DNA from: Allantophomopsis cytisporea | Lineage: Eukaryota; Ascomycota; Leotiomycetes; Phacidiales; Phacidiaceae | Direction: 5' to 3' | DNA: 64,000 nt | Assembly (NCBI GenBank): GCA_024752435.1 | Contig: CP103037.1 | Location: 806,001-870,000, forward strand | In this document: positions 34,923 to 46,862 of the stretch, piece by piece | Numbering within the stretch: position 1 is the stretch's first letter | How the letters are laid out: each line of letters begins with the position of its first letter | Notes under the pieces: generated by a model | What the model was told of the DNA's origin: nothing | What the model saw: the letters and a program-made list of their open reading frames with translations, nothing else | Databases searched by the model: none | Translations under genes and position numbers: made by a program

Positions 34923-36004
34923 ATGTCAGGCTGCCGGATCTGTGATCAACCGTTGGTTGTCGAGCTCGACCCAGAAGATTTTGATGAAGCTACCGCTTCC
35001 TCTGCTGGTGGTGCACCAGCTACCGTCCCAGATGATCTTGCCCTTCCGTGCAATTGTCATTTCCACTGGTATGTCGTTGATTTTTATAAGTGCTATCATA
35101 GACTTCAGTCATTTGCTTCTTCATCTGTTCGTTGGAAGAGGCGAATGTTTTTTTCACTGCTTTTTCACTTTCATATCACGTTCATCAATTCAGCTTTTCG
35201 CGGGCAATTCACGTGTATTACACAACACTCACCATATGGAATTCTGCATGAAATCCTTGATATAGATGATTCTTTTTCACCCTTTATGTCTGATTTTTCA
35301 ATGTTCCAAAAGACGTCGAATTCTTCCCACCTCGTATTTCCTATCTTTCTCTCCTCATACATACCTCACACCCCCTCCCAGGCAACGCAACTAACCCCCA
35401 CAGGCAATGTCTCCTCGATGAGTCGTCCACAATCCACAGCACGCTACAATGCCCAGCCTGCCAAACCCAACTAACAACACCCACCACCGAGCCACGCCAA
35501 ATCCTCACCCGCTACCACAACGAAGGCGGCATGCAAGACTCGCTGGACATCCTCCCCCTCATAACCGAGGAAGCCTACCTGACCGCCAACCCATCAGCGC
35601 GCGCGGCGCGCGCAATGCTGACCATGGCGGCCGAGGGCGACGTCGGCGGCATAGTGGAGATCGTGACGGCGCTGACGGACGACGCGGAGGAGGGCGACAT
35701 GGCGCCGGGCGCGCTGCTGCGGTATCAGGACCCGCTCGATTGCATGAAGAGCGCGCTGCATCTGGCGATCGAGAAGCGCCAGGTCGAGGTCGTGTGGTTG
35801 GTGCTGTGGATGGGCAGTGCCGTTGACTCGAGTGCGTTCCCGGAGGAGGTCGTTGCTGCTGCTTATGGGCTTGGGGCTGGGAGGGAGCTGGTGCGCGCGG
35901 GCGAGGATGTTAGGGGGTTGAGGGATGAGCAGGAGAGGACTGCCGGGGAGGTGGCGAGGGAGATTGGTGGGTGGGAGGCTATGATTGGTGCTGGGATGCT
36001 CTGA
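34923..36004 (+). CDS. RING-variant zinc-binding protein with helical C-terminal region
   Basis: Seen: two exons (34923-35068 and 35404-36004) with an unusually long 335-nt intron, giving about 248 residues. The N-terminal 80 residues have CRIC, then after about 33 residues CNCHFHWQC, then CPAC. The order C-x2-C ... C-x-C-x2-H-x2-C ... C-x2-C fits a RING-like finger in which the fourth ligand is Cys rather than His. The intron falls between the W and Q of HWQC. The C-terminal part has MTMAAEGDVGGIVEIV-like and SALHLAIEKRQVEVVWLVL stretches that resemble ankyrin repeats. Known: RING-type domains often give ubiquitin-ligase activity. Inference: a small E3-like or adaptor protein; function not established. 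Exon 2 is markedly GC-rich. Confidence 0.75.
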
Positions 36005-36599
36005 GTGGTGGAGGAGTTGCGTTGCGATGTGTTGAGATTCGAAAATGATATCCTGGAGGAATGAATGGAAGTTTACCCGTTGAATGTTGATCGACTTGCT
36101 TGTGTGTGCACTCGGTTCATGTTGACCTCTGAGTCTTTGATATGGGAATGGTTATGTCAGTAGCACTTGCTCAGATATGATCGGATATAAAGCAATCAAT
36201 ACTAGTGCCAAGAACGCTGAGCTAAGACAATCCACATAGCTCAACTACTCCGTGATCAATAGGGATGGAATTTATAAGTTGTGGTATTGCAATAAAACTC
36301 GGCAAGCACCATGTTTTGGTATCTTGACGCAACGTGACATTCTAGATCGACATGTCGGTAATACTTGTGGCTCCTTGTAAGAAAAAAGCTCATAGAAGAG
36401 TTTAGACAACCTGCAAAGTCAATTCTATACGCAGTGGACCTTGTACCCTTCCAAGAGTCACTCATGTCTACCGACCTATTTGAACGTCGCATCAAGTGAA
36501 ATCAGTACCAAAGTCACCATAGCTCAGGCATGGGTAAACACAACTGCAGTACTTTACAATATGCATCTCTTGCTGGTAATCATACATTGAATTCTATAT
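36005..36599. other. Convergent intergenic stretch
   Basis: No gene was seen between the ends of the RING-variant gene and the DDHD phospholipase gene. Confidence 0.6.
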
Positions 36600-39500
36600 C
36601 TACGGTGTACCCCCACTCTGCGGGCTCTCACTCCCTGTACGCTTGGCGACTCTATGCCTAGACAAAAGTTGCGACATCATGAAATGACTGACATCCTCAT
36701 CAGCCCAATAACTGAGATGGCTTGCGATCGTATTGATCGGGTTGAAATCAAGAGCACTCCTGTGAACACGTTAGTACCAAGTTCATCAAACCACACCATA
36801 ATGACCAAGAAGGCGACGACTTACTCTTGAATCTGGAAATCCACTCTACCATTCCCGTTCAACGCTCTAACCTTAAGCTCCTCCCTCCGCAATTTCCGTC
36901 CTCGTTCCTCAGCCTCAGCCCACTCCTCACCATGACTGTCATTACCGCTGTCACCCTGATGACTCCTTCTCCTCTTCTGAAAGCCAGCATACAGCGTCTC
37001 AATCTCGCTGTCGATGAGGGTGCCCGCGTTCTCACCACTACCCTCCCGGTCCGCAGCGGCTGTGTCCTCAGCCAACTGCCGCTTCTTCTCGTTCGTGTCT
37101 TCGCGTACGAGTGTTGCGTGATCGGGAATGACACCTCCACCAGTGATGTTCGTGCCTGCGCCCACCGATGACGGATGTGGATTGCTGATGTTAGCCTGGG
37201 GGTGCGCCATACTGGCTACGTCCTCGCCTGTCAGACCCAGACTGCGGTTGAGCAGACTGCTGGCAATTCCTGAGCTCAAACTTGACCAGATGCCGCTCAC
37301 GCTCTGTCCTACACGTGCTCCAATACCTGTCAGCCCTTGACTTGCTGAACTGCCGAATAATCCTTTCTTGGTGTAGGGCAGCTGTTGTGGCTTCAGGGAT
37401 GACATGACTGGAGCTATCAGTGGCTCAAGGCGGTAACTGATAGGGTCAGATGGGTGAAAGATGTTGTATAGTTGTGCACATTGTGGAGATGAGACGGTGT
37501 ACTGGAAGATGGTATCCCTATCAGGAGTAGAACGAGATTTTACACCCGATTTTGCGCCTGTGCCTGCAAGGAAAGGATCATCCATATGGTCAGGGTTCAT
37601 AGGGCTTTCTGTTGGTAGGGCATCTGGTTGACGCCTTGCTGCAATCGTTCTGCCCTTCAACATTTGGAAAAGACCGATAGGAGATCCTAAACAGTAGAAG
37701 TCCTCTACTTCAAAGTCAAAACTGAGATCCTTTGGATCCTTCTTGCTCCTGGAGACTCGTATGCCAGGGCGATTCTGGTAATAGTTCTGGTGTTGAGCAG
37801 AAGCGTGGATTCGAACATCACCTCTCTGTCTGCAAAGGATGTCGAAAAGAATTGCCGATCCCAAAGAATGGCCAATAAGACTGACCTTCCCATTGAAATA
37901 TGGGTTCCTTTCGAGGAACAACTTGAAAATTCTGTTGCACTCCCTGAGAACGATGCCAGAGATATGCTCTCGATAAGCACTTTGATATAAAAGGATATCA
38001 AGTGCAAGATCGGTGATCAAGCTACGAACGAAAGGAACACCTTCGGGAGTGATTGCTTCGAGACTTGGATAGTCTTCTTCCTCGCCAAAGATATCACCCA
38101 GATCATGCTCTCGGCGATTCTCGCGTACACCTTGCTTCGGAAAATCAAGCAAATGTCGCCAGCAAACAGGAAGCACCTGAACTCGACAGTTCTTGGGTAG
38201 CTTATCAATTTCAGAATTGAGTGCTTGTAGATCTGCGGACGTTGCGTAAACACTCTTGAGTGTTTGGCGGAGCACGTTCACATCGTGAACAAAGTTGACA
38301 CTTTCAGTCCTCATTCCAAGACGTTGTCCAATCCCGTGAGTGACTAGAATCACATGCTCGATTTCTCTGTTTTGTTCGTCGCCTTCTTCGTCACGATAGT
38401 CGTTCTGTATCTCCTTCTCGTCTCTTCTTCTGACAGCCTCTTCTTGCTTTTCTGGGTCATCAAGCGAACGTAATGTATCTTGAATTGCTTCTTCCTTGGG
38501 CTCATTGTCCTCGATAGCGGGAACATCAGGTGCAGTCAAGCTGGGTGGAGCAGAGCTTCTCTTCAGCAATTTTTGCTGCTGCTCATCCAGTTGCAGTCCA
38601 TTATTTGTGGGAGTCACAGCCTTGGAAGTGGTTGGAGTTGGTGGCCTCTTCTCTGCATCTGCCTTTGAATCCTTTGCCTTACTTGGCTCCGTGTATCCTC
38701 TCACAATCTTGACTCCTCCAAGGTAACCGCCACCAGCAAAACGTTGATAGACGGTACTGCTCATGCGAGACATGATGTTGTCTGTAGAAAGCCACGCAAC
38801 AGTCGCATCTTGATAAGTCACAATAGAGTTCATGTAAGTACCAAAGAGACGATGCGACTGAGGTTGATGAGGCGGAGATGGTGCGGATTCACTAGACCCA
38901 GGAGCGGCCTCACTGGCATGCTGACTAGCAGCCTTGAGGTTTTCTACCGAAGATTTCGGAGTGACTTCACCAGAACTCGTCCCTTTCCTTCGAGAACCGA
39001 AAACACCACTCATAGCATCGCCACTCTTAGGCTTAGCGGCTGAAGGGGCTCGTTGAGGAGGTGCTGGATAACGGAATGGTTTAACTTTCAGATATCCCTC
39101 CTCCAACTGTGTAGCCAAATTCTCCTCACAAGGTCGAAGAACAGAGCCTTCTTGGAAAAACCAAGTGCCTCTCCGAACTTCATATATGGGACCAAGCCAG
39201 TAGACTGGGGCCAACTCCCTACGCTCAATATCGACATCGAAAAGGAAGTCCTCATGTACCGGCACCTGTATCGGCCCTGCTTGATCCTTCTCGCCCGCTT
39301 CATTTATGCTTGTGTTCTCTGTCTGCTCCGATCCATGCGATGGTCTGGAGAGCCTCGGATATTGTGATGTGCGTTCATCTTCTTCCTCTGCGAGTTTCTG
39401 ATAGGCGGCCTCGATAGCTTTCGAATCGTGCACTGAGAAGGTTACAAACTTCTTTGGAGCCGGAAGGGGTTTAGACTCCTTTGGAGTTTCGTTCTTCAAC

Positions 39501-39988
39501 AGCTGTGGTTTTCGTTTTGGGAACTGGACATCTATGAGCATTCGCGTTCAAAGCGTGTTCCCCGTGCTACTTACATCTACAGCGTGGAACCAGCGGGCAT
39601 TTATTGGCGGGCAGTCCCTGGGATATCTGCTCAGGGCCAGTCCATATCTTCGGTTGATACTATGATCTCCGCCCTGTTGTTGTAAGAATGGACCACCAGC
39701 CTCACCAGAAGCAAAGCCATCTTTTGGTTTCGGAGAGGATGGCTTTGATGTACCCCACGGAGTCAAGGAGTCGACAGCGGCTGAGAGGTAGGATTTCTCT
39801 GGTTTGGTCGGTGGTGTAGAAGTCATTGCATCGGCGCGGCGATCAAGCCGTCCGGCTGCTGGAGTTTTGTTGAGCCAGTTGGAAGAATAATGGGAAATGG
39901 ACTCTGGTATATAGTGGGGGAGTTTTTTGGCCAGGTGTCGAATATAGCTCGCCAATGTGATTGTTGTGGATAGACGAGTACGAGACAA
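36600..39988 (-). CDS. DDHD-domain phospholipase (PA-PLA1-like)
   Basis: Seen: three exons (39988-39575, 39523-36825, 36759-36600) give about 1090 residues. An N-terminal WWE-like region includes YPRDCPPINARWFHAVD, spliced directly to FPKRKPQLL. The middle has the lipase motif SLIGHSLGSAILFD with the serine nucleophile, preceded by HVILVTHGIGQRLG. The DDHD domain includes FYCLGSPIGLFQMLKG, YNIFHPSDPISYRLEPLI, and RVDFQIQ joined across the last intron to SALDFNPINTIASHLSYWADEDVSHFM. Known: these enzymes hydrolyse phosphatidic acid or related phospholipids at the ER/Golgi and affect mitochondrial and vesicle traffic. Long Ser/Pro and charged linkers are probably disordered. An alternative start is MTSTPPTKPEK at 39826. 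The family call is firm. Confidence 0.92.
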
Positions 39989-40465
39989 TTCGGTACTCAG
40001 AGATAGACAGAAGATGTCTTAGTTGACAAGGTGTGATACGAATAATATTATTAGGAAAAGGCCTTTTCTGGAAGGGGGGCGGAGCTGAGGGAGGTTTGGT
40101 GATGCTTGAGTGGATGAGTGAGGTACGGTGAGGTAGGTATGATGGTAAACAGAGTCAGATTTGAGAGTAAGAGAAATCACATGTGGGGATGATGTAACTA
40201 GAACATCGATATGTACTACGTAGGTATATGCAGAAGTTGAGTTGAGTTGAGTGTTGTTATTTTGGAAAGCGAAGGGGATTTTGATTATGGGACAAGGTAT
40301 AAGACAAGTTCTACTTCCAAGTCCTACTAAGCAAGCTAACATAAAATACGAGAGGTTATTATTGACTAGCTAATTTATACAAAGTTGTAAAAAGTACTAG
40401 GAGAACAATGCACTTCCTATAAGAATGGGGGGAGTTTTACGAGTAATAACAACAATAAAATAACG

Positions 40466-40512
40466 AATACCATATAATACCATATAATACCATACAATAC
40501 CATACAATACCA
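40466..40512 (+). repeat. 10-bp tandem repeat
   Basis: About 4.5 copies of AATACCATAT/AATACCATAC follow each other with one base changing midway. Confidence 0.9.
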
Positions 40513-41049
40513 CATATCCGCCCTACCATGCATCTGCCTAGTCAGGTGTGAGATAATTGGTGGATGATGTTTATATTCATACTTTATTTGAATCACGTTT
40601 TTGTTTTCTTTTCAGACAATCTCAACTAACATGGAACATCGGCATGTGAACCGGCGGAACATACCTACGTACCTGTGTACCTATGTACAAGCAAGTACGT
40701 CAGGTGTCAGATGTCAGGTGCCGAGTGCCATTGTCATTCTCGTCAGATTCACGTCAGCACCACCAATCAGCAAGATAGCTGTTGACCTGAGGCAACGATC
40801 CTTATCTAGGTGGAAACGGTTGAGGAATCCAAACATGACGGAAGAAGCGGAATTGAAATGACCGAGATAGCGGAACACACCGAGGAAGGCGAGTGCGCAA
40901 GGCTGGAATGATCTATCAGCAAATGCACAAGCTGACTCTCGAGATCAATCGCTCTTTCAGGGTCTAGAATAATGAGGCGGAACAAGTTGCAGTAGCTGTC
41001 GTAACCAGCAAACTTTATATCCAAGAGAGCAGAGAAATCCAAAGACATA

Positions 41050-41074
41050 GCAGCAGCAGCAGCAGCAGCAGCAG
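41050..41074 (+). repeat. (CAG)n microsatellite
   Basis: Eight copies of the trinucleotide in non-coding DNA. Confidence 0.9.
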
Positions 41075-41425
41075 CGGCGGACTGGACCAATGTTCTTCAT
41101 CATCCATTCAATCAGAATTTCAAAATTCACGTAGATCTGCATACCCTGCACGTACGGAGTAGCAGCATAAACCACACAATCTCAAGCTCCAAACAAATAG
41201 GACCCTCAACTCTAGAACTGTTGTATCTTGAATTCAATTTCAGTCTGTTCCGCTACATATGAATATACAAAATACACCTCTCAAGACAATGACTCCCTTT
41301 GCCATAGATCTCCAACGACCCAAAAAACACCCTCAAACGCCTGCATACATCCACATATCATCCCAACTCCATTCCATGCATACACCCTTCACCCAGCGCA
41401 CTCATCTAACTTCATCTATCCTCAT

Positions 41426-42949
41426 TTACAAGTCCTTCTTGTCATGCGAATGCGTGTGTCCGTTATGCTCGTGATCGTGATCGTGATCATGCTCCGGCTC
41501 CGGCGGGGCGCTCATATCCCCAGGAATGTACTCATCCATGAAAGTGCCCTCGCTGTCCTTGGCGACGAATCTGACCTTCAAGCGTCTCACTCCGCGCACC
41601 TTCTTGGAAATTGCTTCTCGTGCAACTTCTTCAAACTCCTTGCACTCGACTACGCTCCAGTTCGCAGGTACGCCGAGCTCCAAATCGACCAAATAGTTCT
41701 GTCCGCTCTTAACCCCTTGTACTTCTCTAACGTCCACTTGTGGTCCCCGGGGAACCTGGGCGAAGGCTTTGGAAGTCGCATCGCTGACGTTTGTTTTCAC
41801 TTCTGCGTCGATGCCGGCGTCGGCGAGTTCGTAAAGGGCGGAGGCAGTGTTGCCCCAACCGGCTTTGATGACGAGGAGAGAGATGAGGAAACCGCCGACT
41901 GGATCGAGCCAAGAAGCATTGTGGAGGAAGTTTGCGCCGAGGATTGCAAACAAGGTGACGATACCAGTGAGGGAGTCAACGCGATGGTGGATAGCGTTAC
42001 TGGCGAGTACGGAGGACTTTCGTTCTTTGGCAATTTTCATGGCTACAATTTTGTTAGATGCGCAATTTTAGAGGTCTCGGGAAACCACGAGGTACTTACT
42101 GGCTTGGTATAAGTATTCCTTGATAAAGACGGTGCCCAATGCCAACCACGCAGCATGAAGACTTGGTCCTGCAACGCCATGGCTATGACCATGAGAATGG
42201 CCATGACCATGCGCAGCCACTTCGGCAGCTGCAGCGGCGTCGAGCATGAAATGTGCGTACAAGATCTCACAGCTGTTCAGGCACATGAAAACGCCTCCTC
42301 CCAACAACATGCCACTAACGCCCAAGCTTCCCAAACTCTCAATCTTGCCGAATCCGATAGGGAATTTGGCTGTCGGCGGCTTGATGCTCCAGGCCACCGT
42401 TGCGAGTGTGAGGATATCGGATGCAAGATCGGTCAGAGAGTGCCAGGCATCGGCGACCATGGCTTGTGAGTTGAAAGCGTAGCCGCCGACGCCCTTGGCG
42501 ACTGCCATGCCGAGGTTGGAGTACAATCCAATTCGGGTAATTCGTACGCCGGCATCACTCTTGTCAGTTGAAGTCAGGTAGGTGGTATCGTGATGATGAT
42601 GATGCCCATGCGAATGGCCGGTATGCGCTCTTGTTTGGGTTTGTGTGAGAGTGGCCATGACGGGCAACGAACGGAATCTCAAGCGGTTGAAATAGGAGGG
42701 TGCTTTAAATATCGGCGGCGAGGCTGTCGGAGTTGTCGTTTGATAGTCGAGCGCAGCAGTTTGCAGCACACGAGTCTGATGTCGTTGTATAAGAGTATGT
42801 GTCCTAATGAGGGAGCTGAGACAGGGAGCTCTCAACCGTAATGAGGTGCGTAGAAGGGTCGTATTTGCACAGGTGCTTGCTGATGCTGCTGCACTTCTCG
42901 ATAGCGATATGCGCGCAGATGGAGGTAAGGTGCGTGGTAAAGGCATCAA
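41426..42949 (-). CDS. Mitochondrial CDF metal transporter (MMT1/MMT2-like)
   Basis: Seen: two exons (42949-42100 and 42042-41426) give about 488 residues. The first 95 residues are rich in Arg, Ser and Ala with almost no acidic residues, as in a mitochondrial presequence. Helix II has DAWHSLTD and helix V has IHHRVDSL, so both metal sites are HxxxD. Three His-rich runs occur: HSHGHHHHH near residue 120, GHGHSHGHSHG in the loop between helices IV and V, and HDHDHDHEHNGHTHSHD at the C-terminus. Known: yeast Mmt1/Mmt2 are mitochondrial CDF proteins affecting iron export. Inference: Fe or Zn transport across the mitochondrial inner membrane. The metal-site type differs from the DxxxD CDF at 21.6 kb. 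Confidence 0.9.
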
Positions 42950-44712
42950 TTATATATGAATGGGGAGGGATATGCGAAGGGGGTGGGATATTCTTGATGC
43001 TTTGATTCCTTGGAACTAGCTCCTATCTCTCTCTCTCTCTCTTCTCAAACGTTCTTCCTCCTATTTTTTTTTTTGATTTTTTTTGGTATGTGCCTGGGCC
43101 GTGAATATTGGTGGTAAATTGACGGACAAAGAAAATTCGTAATATTGGACGTGTATGTGGGTGTCAGTTGGTTTGATGTCGTGTCGCCCAGGGGTGTATG
43201 CCGGAGTTAGTACCTTACCAAGCGTGCACTTTTTAGGCTGAGGCGGGTAGGAATTTGGGGGGTTGATGTGGAGCTGATGTGTTCTACTTACCTACTCAAC
43301 TTACACCTGTACACCAAGGAGAGAGGGGGAGAGGGGTCGGTTTGAGGTTTGAGGTCTGATGTCTGAGGTCTAAAGGTCAGGTAAGGCAAGGTCAGGTCGA
43401 GGGAAGTTGAGGGCAGCTAGGGATAGGCATGGGTGATTGAAGATCAAAATGATTATTGTGTTTGTATGTGTATATGCGTATTATGTATGTGTTATGCTTA
43501 GATGTCGGGGCAGAAACGCAAAAAGAAACATGAACAAGGTAGTCCGTCAGTCAGTCAGTCAGTCAGTCAATGTGACAACAGCGGAGAGTGCGCGTCTTCT
43601 GTGTCAGGTAAGATATTGAAAATCCCAAGAAATGCCGAATCCAATGAGATGTGCTGCTTACTATACTGCAAATGGACTTTATGGACTCATGAACTCAGAC
43701 GCTGTTCATGATTAACCTTACTTATCGATGCTTGAGCATGATTGTGGCTGTCTCCAAGTACATAACCAGTAAGTATGCTTTATTTTAGCCTTTTCCTCTA
43801 TGTGATCCATGTTCCGAGTATAATCAATACGAGGAATCAGCGTAGAGTATATATGTACGTACAAAACAGCTCAGCTCAAGAAGTCAAGGTGTCTCGTGTG
43901 CACCGAAGCAAGCACCTTTGGACGTCAATCTCACCTCGATATTCTCTACGTACCCTTCTTGTTGTTTGATGGAAATCTCATCAAACCACGCGTCAGAGTC
44001 AACTCCCAATATTCACAAGTCGTCAAAACCTATCGACTTTGAAGACTTCATAGTACATATTTTCTCTCGCTCCGGAGTCTTATCATTGAGAGAGTATATC
44101 TCTCTAGTATTGTTGACAGATAACCCGCCCATGGTCTGAACATGCACTCCACATTTTTCTTCTCCCAAACTCCCTTTTTTCCGTGCCACTCACAGCGATG
44201 CAGGTACAGAGAGATCTCATCCCGTCTCCGAAATACTCAGGATCAGCGCCAGATGCATTCACAATCAATAGTATGCATGAATAATGCCTGGTTGGAAGTC
44301 ATCCGGCGTGACAGTGCCTGATACTTAGCCTGGTCCAATAACAATAAAGCCAAGAAGAATACACGCGGTGGACTGACGAGGCCTGTCCACTAAATTTGTT
44401 TCACAGGGTCCATGGACATTCCAAGAAGTGTTCTGTATGCCTCGAGAAAACATAATGAAATGCATCAAAAGGGCATCGCGTAGATACTCAGCCTTACAAC
44501 TTGACAGCGGATGCTTCTTGTATGTAGGTCACAATTCTAATCATGTTTCTATTACTGGACGACTCCATACAAGCATATCTACCGAGAAAGTCAAGCCACA
44601 TCTAAGCCGTCAGCGATGACGCGAAGATTCCAAATAGCTCCGTTCCTGAAGACAGACAAACACCAACAAATGCCATTCGAATGCATCTTCACCATGAATT
44701 CCCACTTTCTAA
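42950..44712. other. 1.8 kb divergent intergenic region
   Basis: No convincing gene. It has a (CT)n run near 43028-43042, poly-T near 43065-43085 and a (GTCA)n run at 43546-43569. It must hold promoters for the MMT-like and sirtuin genes. Confidence 0.55.
43546..43569 (+). repeat. (GTCA)n microsatellite
   Basis: Six tandem tetranucleotide copies seen directly. Confidence 0.9.
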
Positions 44713-45933
44713 ATGAAGGCTCCTCTTATGCGAATTCCCTACACGGGGCCCCTACCCCCTCCACGTATCATACCTCGTAACGCCAATTCTTCACGCGGAG
44801 CCATTGCCGCTCTCACCACTTTCCTTATCTCGCCACCGTCTCCATCACTTCAATCCTCATCTTTATCGGATCCTAATAAAACTGTGATCTTATCTGGCGC
44901 TGGTATATCAGTTGCCTCAGGGCTTGCAGACTACCGAGGGGATAATGGCACCTATCGAGTGAACAAGACATATCGACCCATATACTATCACGAATTCCTG
45001 GCGAACCATGAAGCGCGGAAACGATACTGGGCGCGATCATTTCTTGGATGGACAAATTTACACAAGGCAAGACCGAATGCGGGTCATTGGGCGGTCAAGC
45101 ACCTCGGAGAGCTGGGAATTGTGAAGAGTGTAATAACCCAAAATGTGGATTCGTTCCATCCCCAGGCACATCCGGAACTACCTACACTGGAGTTGCATGG
45201 GTATCTGAGGAATTTAGTGTGCGTGAGCTGCCATACCGAATTACCACGAGGAGTCTTTCAGGAAGAATTAGGAAGACTTAATCCTGCCTGGCAGGCGTTT
45301 CTCGAGGAGGCCGTAGCAAGTGGGGCGTTGGACACGGAGAATCCGGATGAGAAGAGAGCCAGAGGCATGAAGACAAATCCTGACGGCGATGTTGATTTAC
45401 CCGGTGCCCCATACTCTACATTCCGATATCCAGCGTGCCCAACCTGTCTTTCGAAACCGCCCGTCATTGATGGGAAGCCTGCTACTGTGGATATTGATGA
45501 GGACGGTGCTTGGAAGGCGGGAAGTACAGCAGGCATACTCAAACCTGCTGTCGTGATGTTTGGGGAAAGCATACGCGGGGCAGTAAAAGATTCTGCAGAG
45601 GAGTTCATAGATGGTTCGGGACGATTGCTGGTTATTGGAACATCGCTTGCCACCTATTCTGCGTGGAGACTTGCGAAACGCGCCAAGGAGAGAGGCATGC
45701 CCATTGGAATTTTGAATCTTGGAGGTGTAAGGGGTGAGGAGATGTTCTTCCAAGATCTGAAGGCTGGACAGCATGGAGAGCTGGGCGTCCGGATAGAGAT
45801 GGGATCAGATAAGCTGCTGCCAGAGCTTGTGGAACAGCTGAAGGGCATGAGGCTTGATAGATCTTTGAGTAGCGGGTCATTAAGTGAGGCAGAGAAGAAC
45901 AACAGCCATGTCTTTAAGGACATGCTCTCGTGA
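44713..45933 (+). CDS. Sirtuin, NAD-dependent deacylase (class II, SIRT4-like)
   Basis: Seen: one exon, 406 residues. NAD-binding GAGIS is at 62-66, then LADYRGDNG; TQNVD is at 142-146 and the catalytic His in ELHGY at 162. Zinc-binding cysteines are C170 and C173 (CVSC) and C242 and C245 (CPTC), 68 residues apart, so the zinc module carries a long acidic insert. The C-terminal NAD part has KPAVVMFGES and LLVIGTSLATYSAWRL. The N-terminus has several Arg and few acids and could be a mitochondrial presequence. Known: class II sirtuins such as SIRT4 are mitochondrial and remove lipoyl- or acyl-type groups or ADP-ribosylate. Inference: a mitochondrial sirtuin; the exact acyl preference cannot be read from sequence. 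Confidence 0.92.
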   Translation: MKAPLMRIPYTGPLPPPRIIPRNANSSRGAIAALTTFLISPPSPSLQSSSLSDPNKTVILSGAGISVASGLADYRGDNGTYRVNKTYRPIYYHEFLANHEARKRYWARSFLGWTNLHKARPNAGHWAVKHLGELGIVKSVITQNVDSFHPQAHPELPTLELHGYLRNLVCVSCHTELPRGVFQEELGRLNPAWQAFLEEAVASGALDTENPDEKRARGMKTNPDGDVDLPGAPYSTFRYPACPTCLSKPPVIDGKPATVDIDEDGAWKAGSTAGILKPAVVMFGESIRGAVKDSAEEFIDGSGRLLVIGTSLATYSAWRLAKRAKERGMPIGILNLGGVRGEEMFFQDLKAGQHGELGVRIEMGSDKLLPELVEQLKGMRLDRSLSSGSLSEAEKNNSHVFKDMLS

Positions 45934-46069
45934 TCTCACACTTTATATATCACACAATAGACATTGCATGCAAGATACGTCTTCTCATTCTCCAAGATTC
46001 GTTCTTGTCTGTACGATGAAACACCGACCGAGCTGTACTCAACATCGAGTATACTGTCGCTCACAAGAT

Positions 46070-46772
46070 CTATTTCACGAGACACAGTGTAGCCCACGCA
46101 ACTACCAAAACCAAGCCCGCAGCCACCAGAAAAGCAGAGAAGATGGACCCAGTCAGATGCTCAATCTGTTCCCGAGACCACATATGCCGATACATCCTAT
46201 GCTCCCTCCTCATCTCATCCAAAGCATTCGTGATATCTCTCCTAATCCGAATCGCCTGATTACCAGTCTGCTAAGCCATCAGCATTAAACAGCCAGCAGA
46301 TTATCCTGTCACAATCAAAGTCCGACTGTGCATATCATCACTCAAAAAGGGGAACATCAAATCAACTCACACTTGTAATCCTCCTCTCAAAATACATCAC
46401 CGTCTCCGCAAATGCATTCCGATCATCCTCCGTGATACCCCGCGACTCATCCAAGCCCGGCGCCACCGAGACCTCCCTACCACTAGAGCCGCTCTCATCT
46501 CTCGGAGACGTCTTCCCATCCCCCTCATTCTCCTCAACCAAGCCCTGCATTCCACCCGAACGACCTCCATCAGGAGCCTGTGCCGACACTTGCTCCCCCA
46601 CGTGGCTACTAACCGGCGTATCGGTCGTGGAGTTCATAGCTCTAGCCGGCGAGGGCAGATGCAGCGAGGGGAGATCGAAATCGTCCGGGGCGAAGAGATC
46701 TGCTTCGATGCCATGAGCGGCGCCGTGGTCGACGAATGCAGACGGGTCGATGGTGGCTCCGTACTCTGGCAT
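46070..46772 (-). CDS. Tail-anchored hypothetical protein
   Basis: Seen: a main exon from Met at 46772 (MPEYGATIDPSAF) runs through a Ser/Gly/Asp-rich disordered middle to FAETVMYFERRITS, where a GTGAGT intron joins to TGNQAIRIRRDITNALDEMR. The last exon has charged helix DEMRREHRMYRHMWSREQIEHL, then a single C-terminal hydrophobic segment IFSAFLVAAGLVLVVAWATL, and stops at 46070. The frame upstream of 46772 stays open with a Pro-rich stretch until a stop near 46850, so the true start may lie in a further 5' exon I could not join. Inference: a tail-anchored membrane protein facing the cytosol. I do not recognise a named family. Confidence 0.65.
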
Positions 46773-46862
46773 GAGGCTGGGCGTTGGGCGGGTCCAGGGG
46801 CTGCTGTCGATGCCGGGGATTCTTGCGGGCGTCCAGTCGCTGTCGTCTATCTCCGGGTAGGG

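Larger units (their letters stand above)
39989..41425. other. Intergenic stretch with small tandem repeats
   Basis: No convincing gene. It contains a 10-bp tandem repeat (40466-40512) and a CAG/GCA run (41050-41074). Confidence 0.55.

Noticed and set aside
40957..41175. Protein with a poly-Cys run on the minus strand
   Set aside because: The Cys run is the antisense reading of a CAG microsatellite, with no other coding support.
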